Assembly (NCBI GenBank): GCA_900299205.1
Contig: OMIW01000082.1
Coordinates: 1 to 28,591, forward strand
Origin: Pseudomonadota bacterium
Lineage (GTDB): Bacteria; Bdellovibrionota_C; UBA2361; OMIW01
Length of the DNA stretch: 28,591 nt
Direction of reading: 5' to 3'
Shown one piece after another: positions 7,644 to 17,550 of this stretch; position 1 is the stretch's first letter, and every line of letters starts with the position of its first letter. The notes under the pieces were generated by a model. It was not told where the DNA came from, did no database searches, and saw nothing but the letters and a program-made list of their open reading frames with translations. The translations under genes and the position numbers were made by a program.

Positions 7644-8803
7644 TGGGTCAGGCTTACTCCGGTGGGGCCTCCGTGCTCCTGAATACTGCTATCAAAAGAC
7701 GAAGGGACCTTCCCATTCCCGGGGTAATATCGGTTCGAGTCGGTGATTGCGTAGAGTCTGATACTATCATCGGATCGGCCTCAATCAGCGGTGAGGGGGT
7801 TCTTGTTCGGATTGCCGAGGAGATCGGGCTTCCTTCTGAGGAAGCTATGAATACGATCACTGTCAGGATCGGCGACCCAGTACGAAAAGGGGATATTCTT
7901 GCCCGGCATCGGGCTTTCCTCGGACTGTTTCGGGCTGAGGTCCCCACTCCAGTCGATGGCACCATTGAACTAATAAGTGGAGTAACCGGCACCATCATGG
8001 TTCGCTGCCCGCCTATCGAGGTCCAAAAAAAAGCCTTTCTCGAGGGAACAATCTCCGAGGTTCAAGATGGAATCGGAGTTACGATATCGTCAATCTGCAC
8101 CCTCGTTCAGGGGGTGTTTGGAGTTGGTGGTGAGCGGTCAGGAAAACTGGTAGTTCTGGAGCAAGGGGGCCTCTTATCCTCCCTTCCGCTGCGTGAGGAC
8201 TTAGCGGGAGCTGTGATTGTCTCACGAGGTTCTCCCTCCCTCGAAGGTCTTCTCGATGGAGCTAAACGAGGCATCGCGGGATGGGTCGCCGGCTCAGTTG
8301 AAGATCGCGTTATTGAGTCATATGCCAAAAGAAGATTTGGAGTCGCGATTACTGGTGATGAACCAGTTCCTTTCACCTTTTTTGTAACGGAGGGGTTTGG
8401 TTCGATACCGATGAGCGATCAGGCATTTTTTGCGCTGAAGCAGCATGAGGGTCAGGGAGCATCGATATCAGGAATAACTCAGGTACGGGCGGGTGCGATA
8501 CGACCAGAGGCAATTATTTCATTAGGTAAGGCTCTTTCGATTGCCGAGCCGACTGAGGAAATTAACTTAGAAGAACATTCCCTTGGATTAGCAGTCGGTC
8601 GATCGGTCCGGCTGATACGACACCCCTTCTTTGGTCAAGTAGGGCGAGTGCATGAGCTTCCTCACCATCCCCGTATCATAGCGACCGGCGCCTCAGCCCG
8701 GGTTGTCGTCGTTGAGCTGGCTCAAACTCCCCATTTTACATCCGAATGCTCTGGGCCATTATTCGTGGAAGTTCCTCGCGCGAATGTCGAGCTTCTCGGC
8801 TAA
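7643..8803 (+). CDS. Barrel-sandwich and KOW-like domain protein, GlmL partner
   Basis: This 386-residue protein has no signal peptide or membrane span, so it is probably cytoplasmic. Two similar segments near the N-terminus, ISVRVGDCVESDTIIG (about 29-44) and ITVRIGDPVRKGDILAR (about 72-88), followed by PTPVDGTIELI, look like the hammerhead/barrel-sandwich fold of biotinyl-lipoyl domains, but without the modified lysine motif. The C-terminus (about 320-386) has a KOW-like turn, GQVGRVHELP, and a beta-rich end. The central part (about 130-310) is alpha/beta. Its start overlaps the GlmL-family stop (TAATG) with GGAGG seven bases upstream, so the two are made together and likely bind each other. 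No catalytic motif visible; an adaptor role is inferred. Confidence 0.75.
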   Translation: MGQAYSGGASVLLNTAIKRRRDLPIPGVISVRVGDCVESDTIIGSASISGEGVLVRIAEEIGLPSEEAMNTITVRIGDPVRKGDILARHRAFLGLFRAEVPTPVDGTIELISGVTGTIMVRCPPIEVQKKAFLEGTISEVQDGIGVTISSICTLVQGVFGVGGERSGKLVVLEQGGLLSSLPLREDLAGAVIVSRGSPSLEGLLDGAKRGIAGWVAGSVEDRVIESYAKRRFGVAITGDEPVPFTFFVTEGFGSIPMSDQAFFALKQHEGQGASISGITQVRAGAIRPEAIISLGKALSIAEPTEEINLEEHSLGLAVGRSVRLIRHPFFGQVGRVHELPHHPRIIATGASARVVVVELAQTPHFTSECSGPLFVEVPRANVELLG

Positions 8804-8868
8804 AATGTCCAAAATAAATAGTTCGTCACCATATCTCAACCAGCAATGAAATTTGTAGTGGAGTTCTC

Positions 8869-9723
8869 ATGAAGGATGATTATCCTCTTTCAATCGCTTG
8901 CCAAGGGGCGACTGGATCATTCAGTCATCTAGCGGGACAAGCTTTTTTTAAGGCTCCCTTCAATTTAGTTGAAACGAAGAGGTTTGAGGAAATATTCTTG
9001 GCAATCGTCGAGGGCCGATCCTCATTCGGCGTCCTCCCCATTGAAAACTCTCTGATTGGTTCCATCTACGAAAACTACGATCTTTTATGCCGGTACGATA
9101 TCCCCATTAGAGGTGAAGTATACCTCCGCATTCAACATAATCTCTTGGTGCTTCCAGACCAGACCATGACCCCTCATGAGCGGATATCTCATATTTCTCA
9201 GGTGTGCTCTCATCCCAAAGCGCTGGAACAATGTCGAATCCTCTTTGAAGAATATCCCCATTTCTCACCGGAGCCATTCTCAGACACCGCGGGAGCAGCA
9301 CGTTTCGTAGCTCAGTCTGGAGACCTCTGCCGAGCAGCCATCGCGAGCGAACAAGCCGCTCAAGTATACGGTTTAACCATCCTCCTTCCCTCGATTGAGG
9401 ATGACCCCCAGAACTACACTCGTTTTCTAGTCGTGGGAAAGCCGCAGATTCCTCATGGTTTTCCTTCCAAGGTTTCGCTGGTTGCCACCCTTGAGCATGA
9501 GCCGGGCAGTCTTCTTAAAGTTCTTGCGGAATTAAAAGACCAAGGGGGTAACTTGACGAAGATTGAATCAAGACCCGTTCGAGGTAAGCCGTTTCAGTAT
9601 CTCTTCTACCTCGATGTTATTCATCCGGAGGGAGCCGATGTTCTGGTGCGTGGCCTTACTCGACTTACAACCTCGTTAAGAATCCTGGGTGAGTACTCGC
9701 CCGGAGATCTGTCACGGGACTAA
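8869..9723 (+). CDS. pheA: Prephenate dehydratase (monofunctional)
   Basis: This enzyme converts prephenate to phenylpyruvate in phenylalanine synthesis, in the cytoplasm. The 284-residue protein has the prephenate dehydratase fold from CQGATGSFSHLAG (residues 11-23) through FGVLPIENSLIGSI (about 58-71) to the signature NYTRFLVV with Thr184-Arg185-Phe186. A regulatory ACT domain follows (about 199-278) with GSLLKVLAEL and IESRPV, the region that binds phenylalanine for feedback inhibition in family members. There is no chorismate mutase domain at the N-terminus, so a separate mutase is expected elsewhere. The ATG has GTGGAG upstream. The 65-base gap after the GlmL-linked cluster leaves open whether it shares that transcript; functionally it looks unrelated. 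Confidence 0.95.
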   Translation: MKDDYPLSIACQGATGSFSHLAGQAFFKAPFNLVETKRFEEIFLAIVEGRSSFGVLPIENSLIGSIYENYDLLCRYDIPIRGEVYLRIQHNLLVLPDQTMTPHERISHISQVCSHPKALEQCRILFEEYPHFSPEPFSDTAGAARFVAQSGDLCRAAIASEQAAQVYGLTILLPSIEDDPQNYTRFLVVGKPQIPHGFPSKVSLVATLEHEPGSLLKVLAELKDQGGNLTKIESRPVRGKPFQYLFYLDVIHPEGADVLVRGLTRLTTSLRILGEYSPGDLSRD

Positions 9724-10059
9724 TCAAAAAGAGGGGGCCCGTTAAAGCGCGGCAAATGGGATTTCGTTCTGCATTCGTATTGACCGTCGGCCCCAAAACT
9801 CAGAATGGCTGGACAGAGGTGAGCACCCTACCCTTTTCAGCGACACATCAAGGGTTTTGCTACTAAAAGGAAAACCCTATAAGCCTGCCAATCAGTTCCG
9901 TCTTTTCTTTATGACTCGTTGCTCGTATCCTTATGAGACTTACGACACATCTCCACTTAGCTTAAAGTTGAGAGCGGTTGGCCCTCGTTCAACCCTTGAT
10001 GTGTTCTGGGAAGAAGACGACAGGTCTGGGGTACATCACTGTTATGCACGGAGTGCTCG
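9724..10059 (+). other. Intergenic region between pheA and sthA
   Basis: No convincing gene lies in these 336 bases. An open frame begins at 9857, but most of it overlaps sthA in another frame and it has no protein-like pattern. The region contains a G-rich/C-rich stretch just after pheA and one clear 8-bp inverted repeat at 9851-9878. It probably carries the sthA promoter, but I see no strong -35/-10 pair. A GGAG before 10060 supplies the sthA ribosome binding site. Confidence 0.6.
9851..9878. repeat. 8-bp inverted repeat between pheA and sthA
   Basis: AGGGTTTT at 9851-9858 and AAAACCCT at 9871-9878 are perfect reverse complements with a 12-base loop. No T-run follows on the + strand, so a standard intrinsic terminator is unlikely. 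It could be a protein-binding site or a weak hairpin in the sthA leader. Confidence 0.5.
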
Positions 10060-11466
10060 ATGTCATCAAATTATGACATGGTGGTCATCGGTAGTGGTCC
10101 AGCAGGTCAGAAAGCCGCTATTCAGGCCGCTAAATTTGGAAAGAGAGCTGCGATCATCGATCTCAATCCGAGAGTTGGTGGAGTTTGTCTTCACGATGGG
10201 ACGATTCCAAGTAAGTCGTTTCGAGAAGCGATTCTCCATCTCTCGGGATATCGCCTTTGGACTCAGTTTGGGCAGTCCTATCGTGTTAAAAACGATATTG
10301 AGATGGAGGATTTGACCCGCTGGTCAGCTTCAATCGTTGCAAGTGCTGAACAAACCCTTCGGGCCCAACTATTGCGAAATCGTGTTCAGATTATTTGCGG
10401 ATGGGCTTCGATAGAGGATGCTCACACTGTCGTCGTTCAGCGGGGCTCGATCCGCGAAAGTCTGACGAGCGAGTTCATCGTTATTGCAACTGGAACGAGT
10501 CCCCGTCGTCCCGATGGTTTTGAGTTTGATGATAGCGTCATCATTGACAGCAATGGCATCTTGGGGCTTGAGCGTTTGCCTCGCTCCCTTGGGATCGTGG
10601 GTGGCGGGGTTATCGGATCTGAGTATGCATCAATGTTTGCAGCACTCGGGGTTGAGGTAATCGTCGTTGAGGCTCGTCCCTCCATCCTTGGCTTTATTGA
10701 TCAGGATATTCGGGAGTGCCTCGTTCATAGCCTTCGGCAATGGGGAGCGTCAATTCTCACCGGTGAAAAGGTCGCTCAGTGTCGCCGCGCCTCTGATGGA
10801 AGGGCTGTCATTGTACTCGAAAGTGGTAAACGGCTTGTTACCGATGTTCTCCTTGTTTCTGCGGGTCGAACAGGCAATACAGCCTCGCTCAGACTTGGCG
10901 CACTCGGCATACAGGTTAACCCCGAAGGGATGATCCCTGTGGACGAAAATTTTCAGACCTCCGTCCCAAATATCTACGCTGTCGGCGATGTCTGTGGTCG
11001 ATCAGGTCTTGCTTCAACTGCGATAGAGCACGGAAGACGGGCCGCATGTCATGCCCTTAAAATTGATGATACTTTCCCTGATCTTCCCGTACCGTATGGA
11101 ATTTACTCTATTCCTGAGATATCGATGGTGGGAAAAACAGAGGCGGAGCTTACCCGGGATAAAATTCCCTATGAGACCGGCACGTGTCGTTTTTCCGAGC
11201 TTGAGAAGGGACGAATACTCGGTAACACCGACGGCTTCTTGAAAATAATCTTCAATCCGAACTCCCTCGAGATTCTCGGCGTACACGCTATCGGTGAGGG
11301 AGCAACTGAGGTAGTTCACATCGGTCAAACAGTCATCGCCACAGGAGCAAAGCTAGACCTTCTCGTCCACCTTGTTTTTAACTACCCCTCCTTGTCGCAA
11401 GCCTACAAAATCGCCGCGCTCGACGGTTTTAATAAAGTTCTTTCTACGAGGGGTATCAGCTTCTAG
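10060..11466 (+). CDS. sthA: Soluble pyridine nucleotide transhydrogenase
   Basis: This cytoplasmic FAD flavoprotein moves hydride between NADPH and NAD+ to balance the two pools. At 468 residues it matches the usual SthA length. It carries the FAD-binding VIGSGPAGQKAA (about 8-19), then GGVCLHDGTIPSK with a single cysteine at 43, the NAD(P)-binding GIVGGGVIGSEYASMF (about 178-193), and YAVGDVCG for FAD. Related lipoamide dehydrogenases and glutathione reductases have a CxxxxC redox pair here; only one Cys is present, as in E. coli SthA, so a disulfide oxidoreductase is unlikely. The C-terminal dimer domain has FNYPSLSQAYKIAAL. The ATG at 10060 has GGAG about seven bases before it. It stands alone, with a convergent small gene after it. 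Confidence 0.92.
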   Translation: MSSNYDMVVIGSGPAGQKAAIQAAKFGKRAAIIDLNPRVGGVCLHDGTIPSKSFREAILHLSGYRLWTQFGQSYRVKNDIEMEDLTRWSASIVASAEQTLRAQLLRNRVQIICGWASIEDAHTVVVQRGSIRESLTSEFIVIATGTSPRRPDGFEFDDSVIIDSNGILGLERLPRSLGIVGGGVIGSEYASMFAALGVEVIVVEARPSILGFIDQDIRECLVHSLRQWGASILTGEKVAQCRRASDGRAVIVLESGKRLVTDVLLVSAGRTGNTASLRLGALGIQVNPEGMIPVDENFQTSVPNIYAVGDVCGRSGLASTAIEHGRRAACHALKIDDTFPDLPVPYGIYSIPEISMVGKTEAELTRDKIPYETGTCRFSELEKGRILGNTDGFLKIIFNPNSLEILGVHAIGEGATEVVHIGQTVIATGAKLDLLVHLVFNYPSLSQAYKIAALDGFNKVLSTRGISF

Positions 11467-11481
11467 GACGTCATTATTGTA

Positions 11482-11733
11482 CTACCGAGAATTCTTGTCC
11501 TCGTGAGATGGCTTAGGGGGCTGCTGAGATCCCGGTTGTTTCCCTGTCGATTGCCCTCCGGGATACAAAGCTCTTAAGGGGGACAGTGTCTCAAGTCCCT
11601 CTGTACCGATGATGGTCAAGGGCATCCCTGGTTGGTCGACCTTTATGGCTCGGGGAAACCGCTCCAAGTAGGTAGAGAGGAGCCACTCAAAGTCCGGGTC
11701 CCCTATTTCATGCGAATAAACACCCCGAGCCAT
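11482..11733 (-). CDS. Small unknown protein, convergent with sthA
   Basis: This 83-residue protein on the - strand starts at the ATG at 11733, with AGGG seven bases upstream. The frame stays open further back (to 11901), but that extension is rich in Gly, Pro and Cys and looks non-coding, so I prefer the short form. The N-terminal 50 residues look like a real folded domain: MARGVYSHEIGDPDFEWLL, then a helix and LTIIGTEGLETL. The last 30 residues are polar and disordered (Gln, Pro, Gly, Ser). No family assigned. Its stop lies 15 bases from the sthA stop. Confidence is moderate because small ORFs can be chance. Confidence 0.5.
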   Translation of the reverse strand: MARGVYSHEIGDPDFEWLLSTYLERFPRAIKVDQPGMPLTIIGTEGLETLSPLRALYPGGQSTGKQPGSQQPPKPSHEDKNSR

Positions 11734-12003
11734 AAAACATCCCTGAGTAGAGAAACAGAAGCAAAACGTGATACACTTCGTAGGGTAAACCACACCCGGT
11801 CCGTAGCCATCGGTTTGTGCCTCGGGCCCCGTCGATCGACCTCTGTTTGGTCCCAAGGGCTCGCATCTGACATGATCGAGCGCTACGCCGTCGCCAACCA
11901 CAGAAGGGGTCGGCTTAGACGGTGAAAAGCTTTATGATTCGGAGCACTATTTTCTCCATTTTTTTCTTTAATATTAACCCCCTAGGGGATTCTCTTAGGT
12001 TAC
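11734..12003. other. Divergent intergenic region before pcnB
   Basis: This 270-base stretch separates the small - strand gene from pcnB. Its left part stays open on the - strand but looks non-coding. Its right end is AT-rich and holds two palindromes close together: TTAATATTAA at about 11968-11977 and CCCCTAGGGG at 11979-11988, the latter 15 bases before the pcnB ATG. These may be an operator or promoter element for pcnB. I see no clear -35/-10 pair. Confidence 0.45.
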
Positions 12004-13299
12004 ATGAATCCGCACCGCTATTCGTCTGAACATCACTGTATCCGGCCCTCGGACCTCGATCCTCTTGCTCGCTCCGTCATCGAGCGACTCGCGCACCACG
12101 GCTACTCCGCCTACCTAGTGGGGGGCGGGGTCCGCGACCTTCTGCTCAAGAAGACCCCCAAAGACCTTGACATAGCCACCGATGCGACTCCGAGAGCTAT
12201 TAAATCGCTGTTTCGCAACAGCCGCATCATCGGGCGGCGTTTCAAACTTGCTCAGATTTTTTTCGGCCGCGAGAAAATATTTGAAGTATCCACCTTCCGT
12301 GAACTTTCACCCCTTCCATCCGTTGACGAAGATGTTCAGGAGGGACCATCCTCCCCGATTCTCGACGACAATCGTTTCGGGACCGAAGAGACCGATGCAT
12401 ATCGGCGAGATATCACCATCAACGCCCTTTACTACGATCCATTGTCATCGACTATCATCGATTATGTTGGGGGCATCGATGATATGCGTGCGAGACTGAT
12501 TCGCATCATCGGAGACCCCGATGTGCGAATATCGGAGGACCCCGTTCGTATGATACGGGTCGTTCGACATGCCGCCCGAAGTGGATTTAGCATTGAAGAA
12601 AGCACCGCTCAATCAGTCCTCAGGAACACTCAACTAATTCATCAGTGCACCGACGTGCGGGTTTTCGATGAATTTAGGAAGGATGTTCTCTCCGGGCACT
12701 TCCTTAAGATTGTACGCCTCCTCGGATCGATGAAATTACTCGAAGCTCTCCTTCCATCGATTGATGTTACCATCCTCGAACCCCATACCCCCTGCTCGGA
12801 AACATTAGAGCGACTCGACGACATCGTCCAAAATGGAGAACCGGTAGACCTCTTCATTCCGTTGACTTTACTTGCGCTCTTCTCTAAGGCTCCAAACGGC
12901 GGAGAGGACATTCAAAGAGTTGGAACTGGACCGTCGGATGTCGCTGAATATGTGCGAACCTTCTTCGGCAAGATGGCGGTACCTCGGCGGGAACGAGAGC
13001 GGATAACCGCATCGATTCAGATAATCCACGCTCTGTTTACAGAGGGGGTCAGTGGCTCCTTTACAGGTCAACAGTGGGGGGCGGATTCACTCAGCGATGC
13101 CGATGGCATTCTTCGCGTTCTCCCCTCATCGGGTCACGATCGCCTGTTCTATCGACTGCTTCGAGAGGCTCGTTTTTACGAGGAGACCGAGGGCTCGCAT
13201 GATGGAGCACGCAAACGAGGACGATCACGCAGCAGGGGACGTCGCCGACGGAACACATCGGGAGCACCCTCTGGCCAACCTACCTCTTCCCCGAAATGA
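12004..13299 (+). CDS. pcnB: Poly(A) polymerase PcnB
   Basis: PcnB adds adenosines to RNA 3' ends, promoting RNA decay. The class II nucleotidyltransferase head is clear: YLVGGGVRDLLLKK then DLDIATDA (about 36-62), where the acidic residues bind metal, followed by RRFKLAQIFF and the later RRDITINALYYD motif. The region ISEDPVRMIRVVRHAARSGF is typical of the neck domain. What favours PcnB over CCA-adding enzyme is the very basic C-terminal tail (about 398-416, with many Arg) that follows the body domain. The length of 431 residues fits. The start at 12004 has only a weak ribosome binding site (AGGGG about 15 bases upstream). The end of the gene may overlap an alternative start of the next gene. 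Confidence 0.88.
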   Translation: MNPHRYSSEHHCIRPSDLDPLARSVIERLAHHGYSAYLVGGGVRDLLLKKTPKDLDIATDATPRAIKSLFRNSRIIGRRFKLAQIFFGREKIFEVSTFRELSPLPSVDEDVQEGPSSPILDDNRFGTEETDAYRRDITINALYYDPLSSTIIDYVGGIDDMRARLIRIIGDPDVRISEDPVRMIRVVRHAARSGFSIEESTAQSVLRNTQLIHQCTDVRVFDEFRKDVLSGHFLKIVRLLGSMKLLEALLPSIDVTILEPHTPCSETLERLDDIVQNGEPVDLFIPLTLLALFSKAPNGGEDIQRVGTGPSDVAEYVRTFFGKMAVPRRERERITASIQIIHALFTEGVSGSFTGQQWGADSLSDADGILRVLPSSGHDRLFYRLLREARFYEETEGSHDGARKRGRSRSRGRRRRNTSGAPSGQPTSSPK

Positions 13300-13306
13300 A
13301 CTTACC

Positions 13307-14089
13307 GTGAAACATTCCGCCCTCTCAACAATTGAACTTTATTCAGAGACCGCTCGAGAATCGGTGCGACTACTCAGGCGGCATTGGCGGATCGTTCCAG
13401 CTTCAGTCGGATTGGTGATGCTGTGGATCTTCTCACTTTCACTCCTTGGTTCCTTTTTTTCGTTACTTGCTGGTCTCTCCCTGATAGGAAGCTTGATACT
13501 GGGATTACTTCAGGCTGCGATGATCGGAATGTTCTATAACTGGGTGGGCGATCTGGCGTCAAATCGAAGTCCTGATTGGCGTACCTTCCGCTACGAAACA
13601 TTCTCGAGTGTTATCGCCTTTGGCTTCTTTTTTTACCTAGTAGAACTGTCAGCTCAGGCCATTGGAGGAGCGCAAGAAGGTTTTAACATGGTGACTCTTT
13701 TCATTCATCTGGCAGTTGTCATTTGGTGTAACCCTGCGCCAGAGATCATTCAACACATTCAGCCCGATGGGATGAATGGAATCATGCTCTGTTATGAATT
13801 CATGAAGGAGCAGGGCGCTGCCTGGCTTGGAGCCATCCTCCTCGTTGTTAGCCCACTTTTCCTCATATCGGGCACCGATGGACTATTTACGGTGATGAGA
13901 GCGATGAACCCCCTCTTTCCCGTCGCTGCATTGGCTCTTCCCGGAAGCGAGGTTTCTTCAGCAGTGTTCGGCCAAATCTTTGGTGGGGTTCTCGGCCATA
14001 TCGGAACCCTTTTTGTGAGTCTCGTTCTGGGGATCTGGATCATGATATTTCGTTCAATCCTCTTTCAGCGACTTAGCGGACGGCGTTAA
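13307..14089 (+). CDS. Unknown multi-span membrane protein after pcnB
   Basis: This is a 260-residue membrane protein if the GTG at 13307 is used, seven bases after the pcnB stop. An earlier ATG pair at 13199 has a better ribosome binding site (GAGG) but would overlap pcnB by about 100 bases, reading the basic tail in a second frame. The protein has about five spans (about 25-60 as a pair, 98-118, 123-143, 168-190, 220-250), with a gap containing NPAPEIIQHI. No family recognised. It shares the strand and close spacing with pcnB and the DUF1614 gene, so these may be one transcript. Confidence 0.7.
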   Translation: MKHSALSTIELYSETARESVRLLRRHWRIVPASVGLVMLWIFSLSLLGSFFSLLAGLSLIGSLILGLLQAAMIGMFYNWVGDLASNRSPDWRTFRYETFSSVIAFGFFFYLVELSAQAIGGAQEGFNMVTLFIHLAVVIWCNPAPEIIQHIQPDGMNGIMLCYEFMKEQGAAWLGAILLVVSPLFLISGTDGLFTVMRAMNPLFPVAALALPGSEVSSAVFGQIFGGVLGHIGTLFVSLVLGIWIMIFRSILFQRLSGRR

Positions 14090-14131
14090 GATACAGGTGA
14101 GTGGTCTTCCAGTTTATGGAGGGTCCGGTCA

Positions 14132-14833
14132 ATGAGATCTCCGTCCCACACCTATTTCCCCGTTGCTCCCTTTTTCATGTTTGTGGGGTTTCTCCTCACT
14201 TTTGCTCTCCTCATCCTTGTTGAGCTGCACCTTATTTCATTCGCGTTTGAGAAGCTGGGCATACCTCCCAGAGTAATTACAATCTGTCTGCTCAGCTCGC
14301 TCCTTGGTAGCGTGATTAATATTCCGGTCGCGAGGTTAAAAACGAGACGAATTCCCCCCCCTCAAACGGTAATGTTCTACGGCATGCGTTATCGGATACC
14401 AGAGGCTCGAAATTCCTCAGAAACGATTGTTGCGGTCAATCTCGGAGGAGCGATCATTCCGGTAGGCATCTCCCTGTACCTTCTCTTTAACCATTTGGTC
14501 ACCCTCGATCACGAGGTGATAACCTCTACCCTCCTTGCAACTGCGATCGTCACCATTGCTGTCCACAACCTTGCTTTCCGAATTGAGGGGGTCGGCATCG
14601 CAGTTCCCACCCTCATCCCTCCCATCATAGCCATCCTTGCTGCCAACACCATCGCACCCGAGCACGCTGCACCAGTTGCTTATATTGCCGGTACCCTTGG
14701 AACTCTTATTGGCGCGGACCTCATGAATCTGAGCGATCTCGACAAAATTGAGGCCCCCGTCATCTCAATTGGGGGAGCGGGCACCTCAGATGGCATATTC
14801 CTGACCGGTATCATCGCCGTCCTTTTGTCGTGA
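14132..14833 (+). CDS. DUF1614 family membrane protein
   Basis: This 233-residue protein has about six or seven spans and the end motif IGGAGTSDGIFLTGI that I associate with the DUF1614 family; the middle segment VNLGGAIIPVGISLYLLF also fits. The function of the family is unknown. The ATG at 14132 has GGAGGG about eight bases upstream. It ends 21 bases from the convergent panC stop, with no visible intrinsic terminator in the gap. Confidence 0.8.
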   Translation: MRSPSHTYFPVAPFFMFVGFLLTFALLILVELHLISFAFEKLGIPPRVITICLLSSLLGSVINIPVARLKTRRIPPPQTVMFYGMRYRIPEARNSSETIVAVNLGGAIIPVGISLYLLFNHLVTLDHEVITSTLLATAIVTIAVHNLAFRIEGVGIAVPTLIPPIIAILAANTIAPEHAAPVAYIAGTLGTLIGADLMNLSDLDKIEAPVISIGGAGTSDGIFLTGIIAVLLS

Positions 14834-14854
14834 GGTAGGATGCTTGGACATCAT

Positions 14855-15745
14855 TTAAAAAAGTACCCGATTATGTGACACCGAGCCATCCCACTCCTCT
14901 CCCTGCCGGAATCTCATAGTATCAATCAGACGAACTCCCCCCACCCACGCAGCAAGACACACCCGAGCTCCCCATCCCACCTGCTTGACTGGTTGCACCG
15001 TCTCCTCATCTATGACGGATACATACTCAGTTCGTATCCCTTCGTCTCCCAAACGTTCACGGATCTCTGCTCGAAGTACCCGAGCACTCGATTCTCCTTT
15101 TAACCAAAGTGCATGAGCAGCCTGAAGGGCACGGGGTATAGCTCGAGCCGATTCACGCTCTGCCGGAGATAACCTCACATTCCTTGAGCTCATTGCGATT
15201 CCATCATCCTCTCGCACAAGATGTCCCCTCAGGATGGATATTGGAAAAAAGAGACTACGGGTCATCTCTTCAATCACCCGAAGCTGCTGAAAGTCCTTCT
15301 CACCGAATATGGCCACCTGCGGTTGAATGATATGGAAAAGCTTCGTAACCACCGTTGTCACCCCCTGAAAATGACCGGGTCGATATTTTCCCTCCATGTT
15401 TTCGGTAACCCCCTCTACGGTTACCCAAGAGGCGGCTCCTTCAGGATAAACCTCGTCGACACCGGGGATAAAAACAGCACTCACACCCTCCGCTTCGAGA
15501 AGCTCACAGTCTCGCTCCTCATTCCTCGGATACCTTTCAAAATCTTCCGCTTGATTGAACTGGGTGGGATTAACAAAAATGGTAGCCACGACATGGTCGC
15601 ATGCTGGCCGAATTTGGCGAACGAGTGAAAGATGCCCTTCATGGAGATACCCCATAGTCGGGACGACACCAATCCGCCCCCCTTTCTGGAAACGCCACCC
15701 CGTGTAATCTGACACCGTTTTACAAATTATCATTTTGCCCCCCAA
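14855..15745 (-). CDS. panC: Pantothenate synthetase
   Basis: PanC joins pantoate and beta-alanine using ATP, the last step of pantothenate (coenzyme A precursor) synthesis. Family motifs are all present: PTMGYLHEGH (about 29-38), with the two His of the nucleotidyltransferase HIGH-like site, NPTQF, YRPGHFQGV, FGEKDFQQL, and DGIAMSSRN. At 296 residues it is slightly longer than E. coli PanC (283). Two starts are possible: a TTG at 15745 with GAGGAG six bases before it, or an ATG at 15733 that matches the usual N-terminus (MII...) but has only a G-run upstream. It stands alone on the - strand, divergent from pyrG. A separate panB is expected elsewhere. Confidence 0.95.
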   Translation of the reverse strand: MGGKMIICKTVSDYTGWRFQKGGRIGVVPTMGYLHEGHLSLVRQIRPACDHVVATIFVNPTQFNQAEDFERYPRNEERDCELLEAEGVSAVFIPGVDEVYPEGAASWVTVEGVTENMEGKYRPGHFQGVTTVVTKLFHIIQPQVAIFGEKDFQQLRVIEEMTRSLFFPISILRGHLVREDDGIAMSSRNVRLSPAERESARAIPRALQAAHALWLKGESSARVLRAEIRERLGDEGIRTEYVSVIDEETVQPVKQVGWGARVCLAAWVGGVRLIDTMRFRQGEEWDGSVSHNRVLF

Positions 15746-15775
15746 TTATTGCTCCTCGATAATGCGGACGGCCCG

Positions 15776-15805
15776 ATTCTAGTGTAATCTCACCCGTTGT
15801 ACCAA
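15776..15805 (-). promoter_or_regulatory. Candidate sigma-70-type promoter for panC
   Basis: On the - strand, TTGGTA (15805-15800) and TAGAAT (15781-15776) lie 18 bases apart. The -10 box matches the consensus at five of six positions and the -35 at four. Transcription would begin near 15769, giving a short leader before the panC start. Confidence 0.35.
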
Positions 15806-15837
15806 TGACATCGGTAGTTGATAACCGGGTCTCTTAA

Positions 15838-17499
<1,662 letters not shown>

Positions 17500-17550
17500 G
17501 TGCTATTTCCTTAGCCAAACGGGTTAAACATACCTCGGAGTGAAGCACTA

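Noticed and set aside
9857-10315. 152-codon + strand ORF before and within sthA
   Set aside because: More than half overlaps sthA in another frame, and the composition (clusters of Arg, Ser, Trp, Phe) is not protein-like.
11632-11925. 97-codon + strand ORF opposite the small - strand gene
   Set aside because: Arg-rich random composition and no ribosome binding site; the - strand frame is more protein-like.
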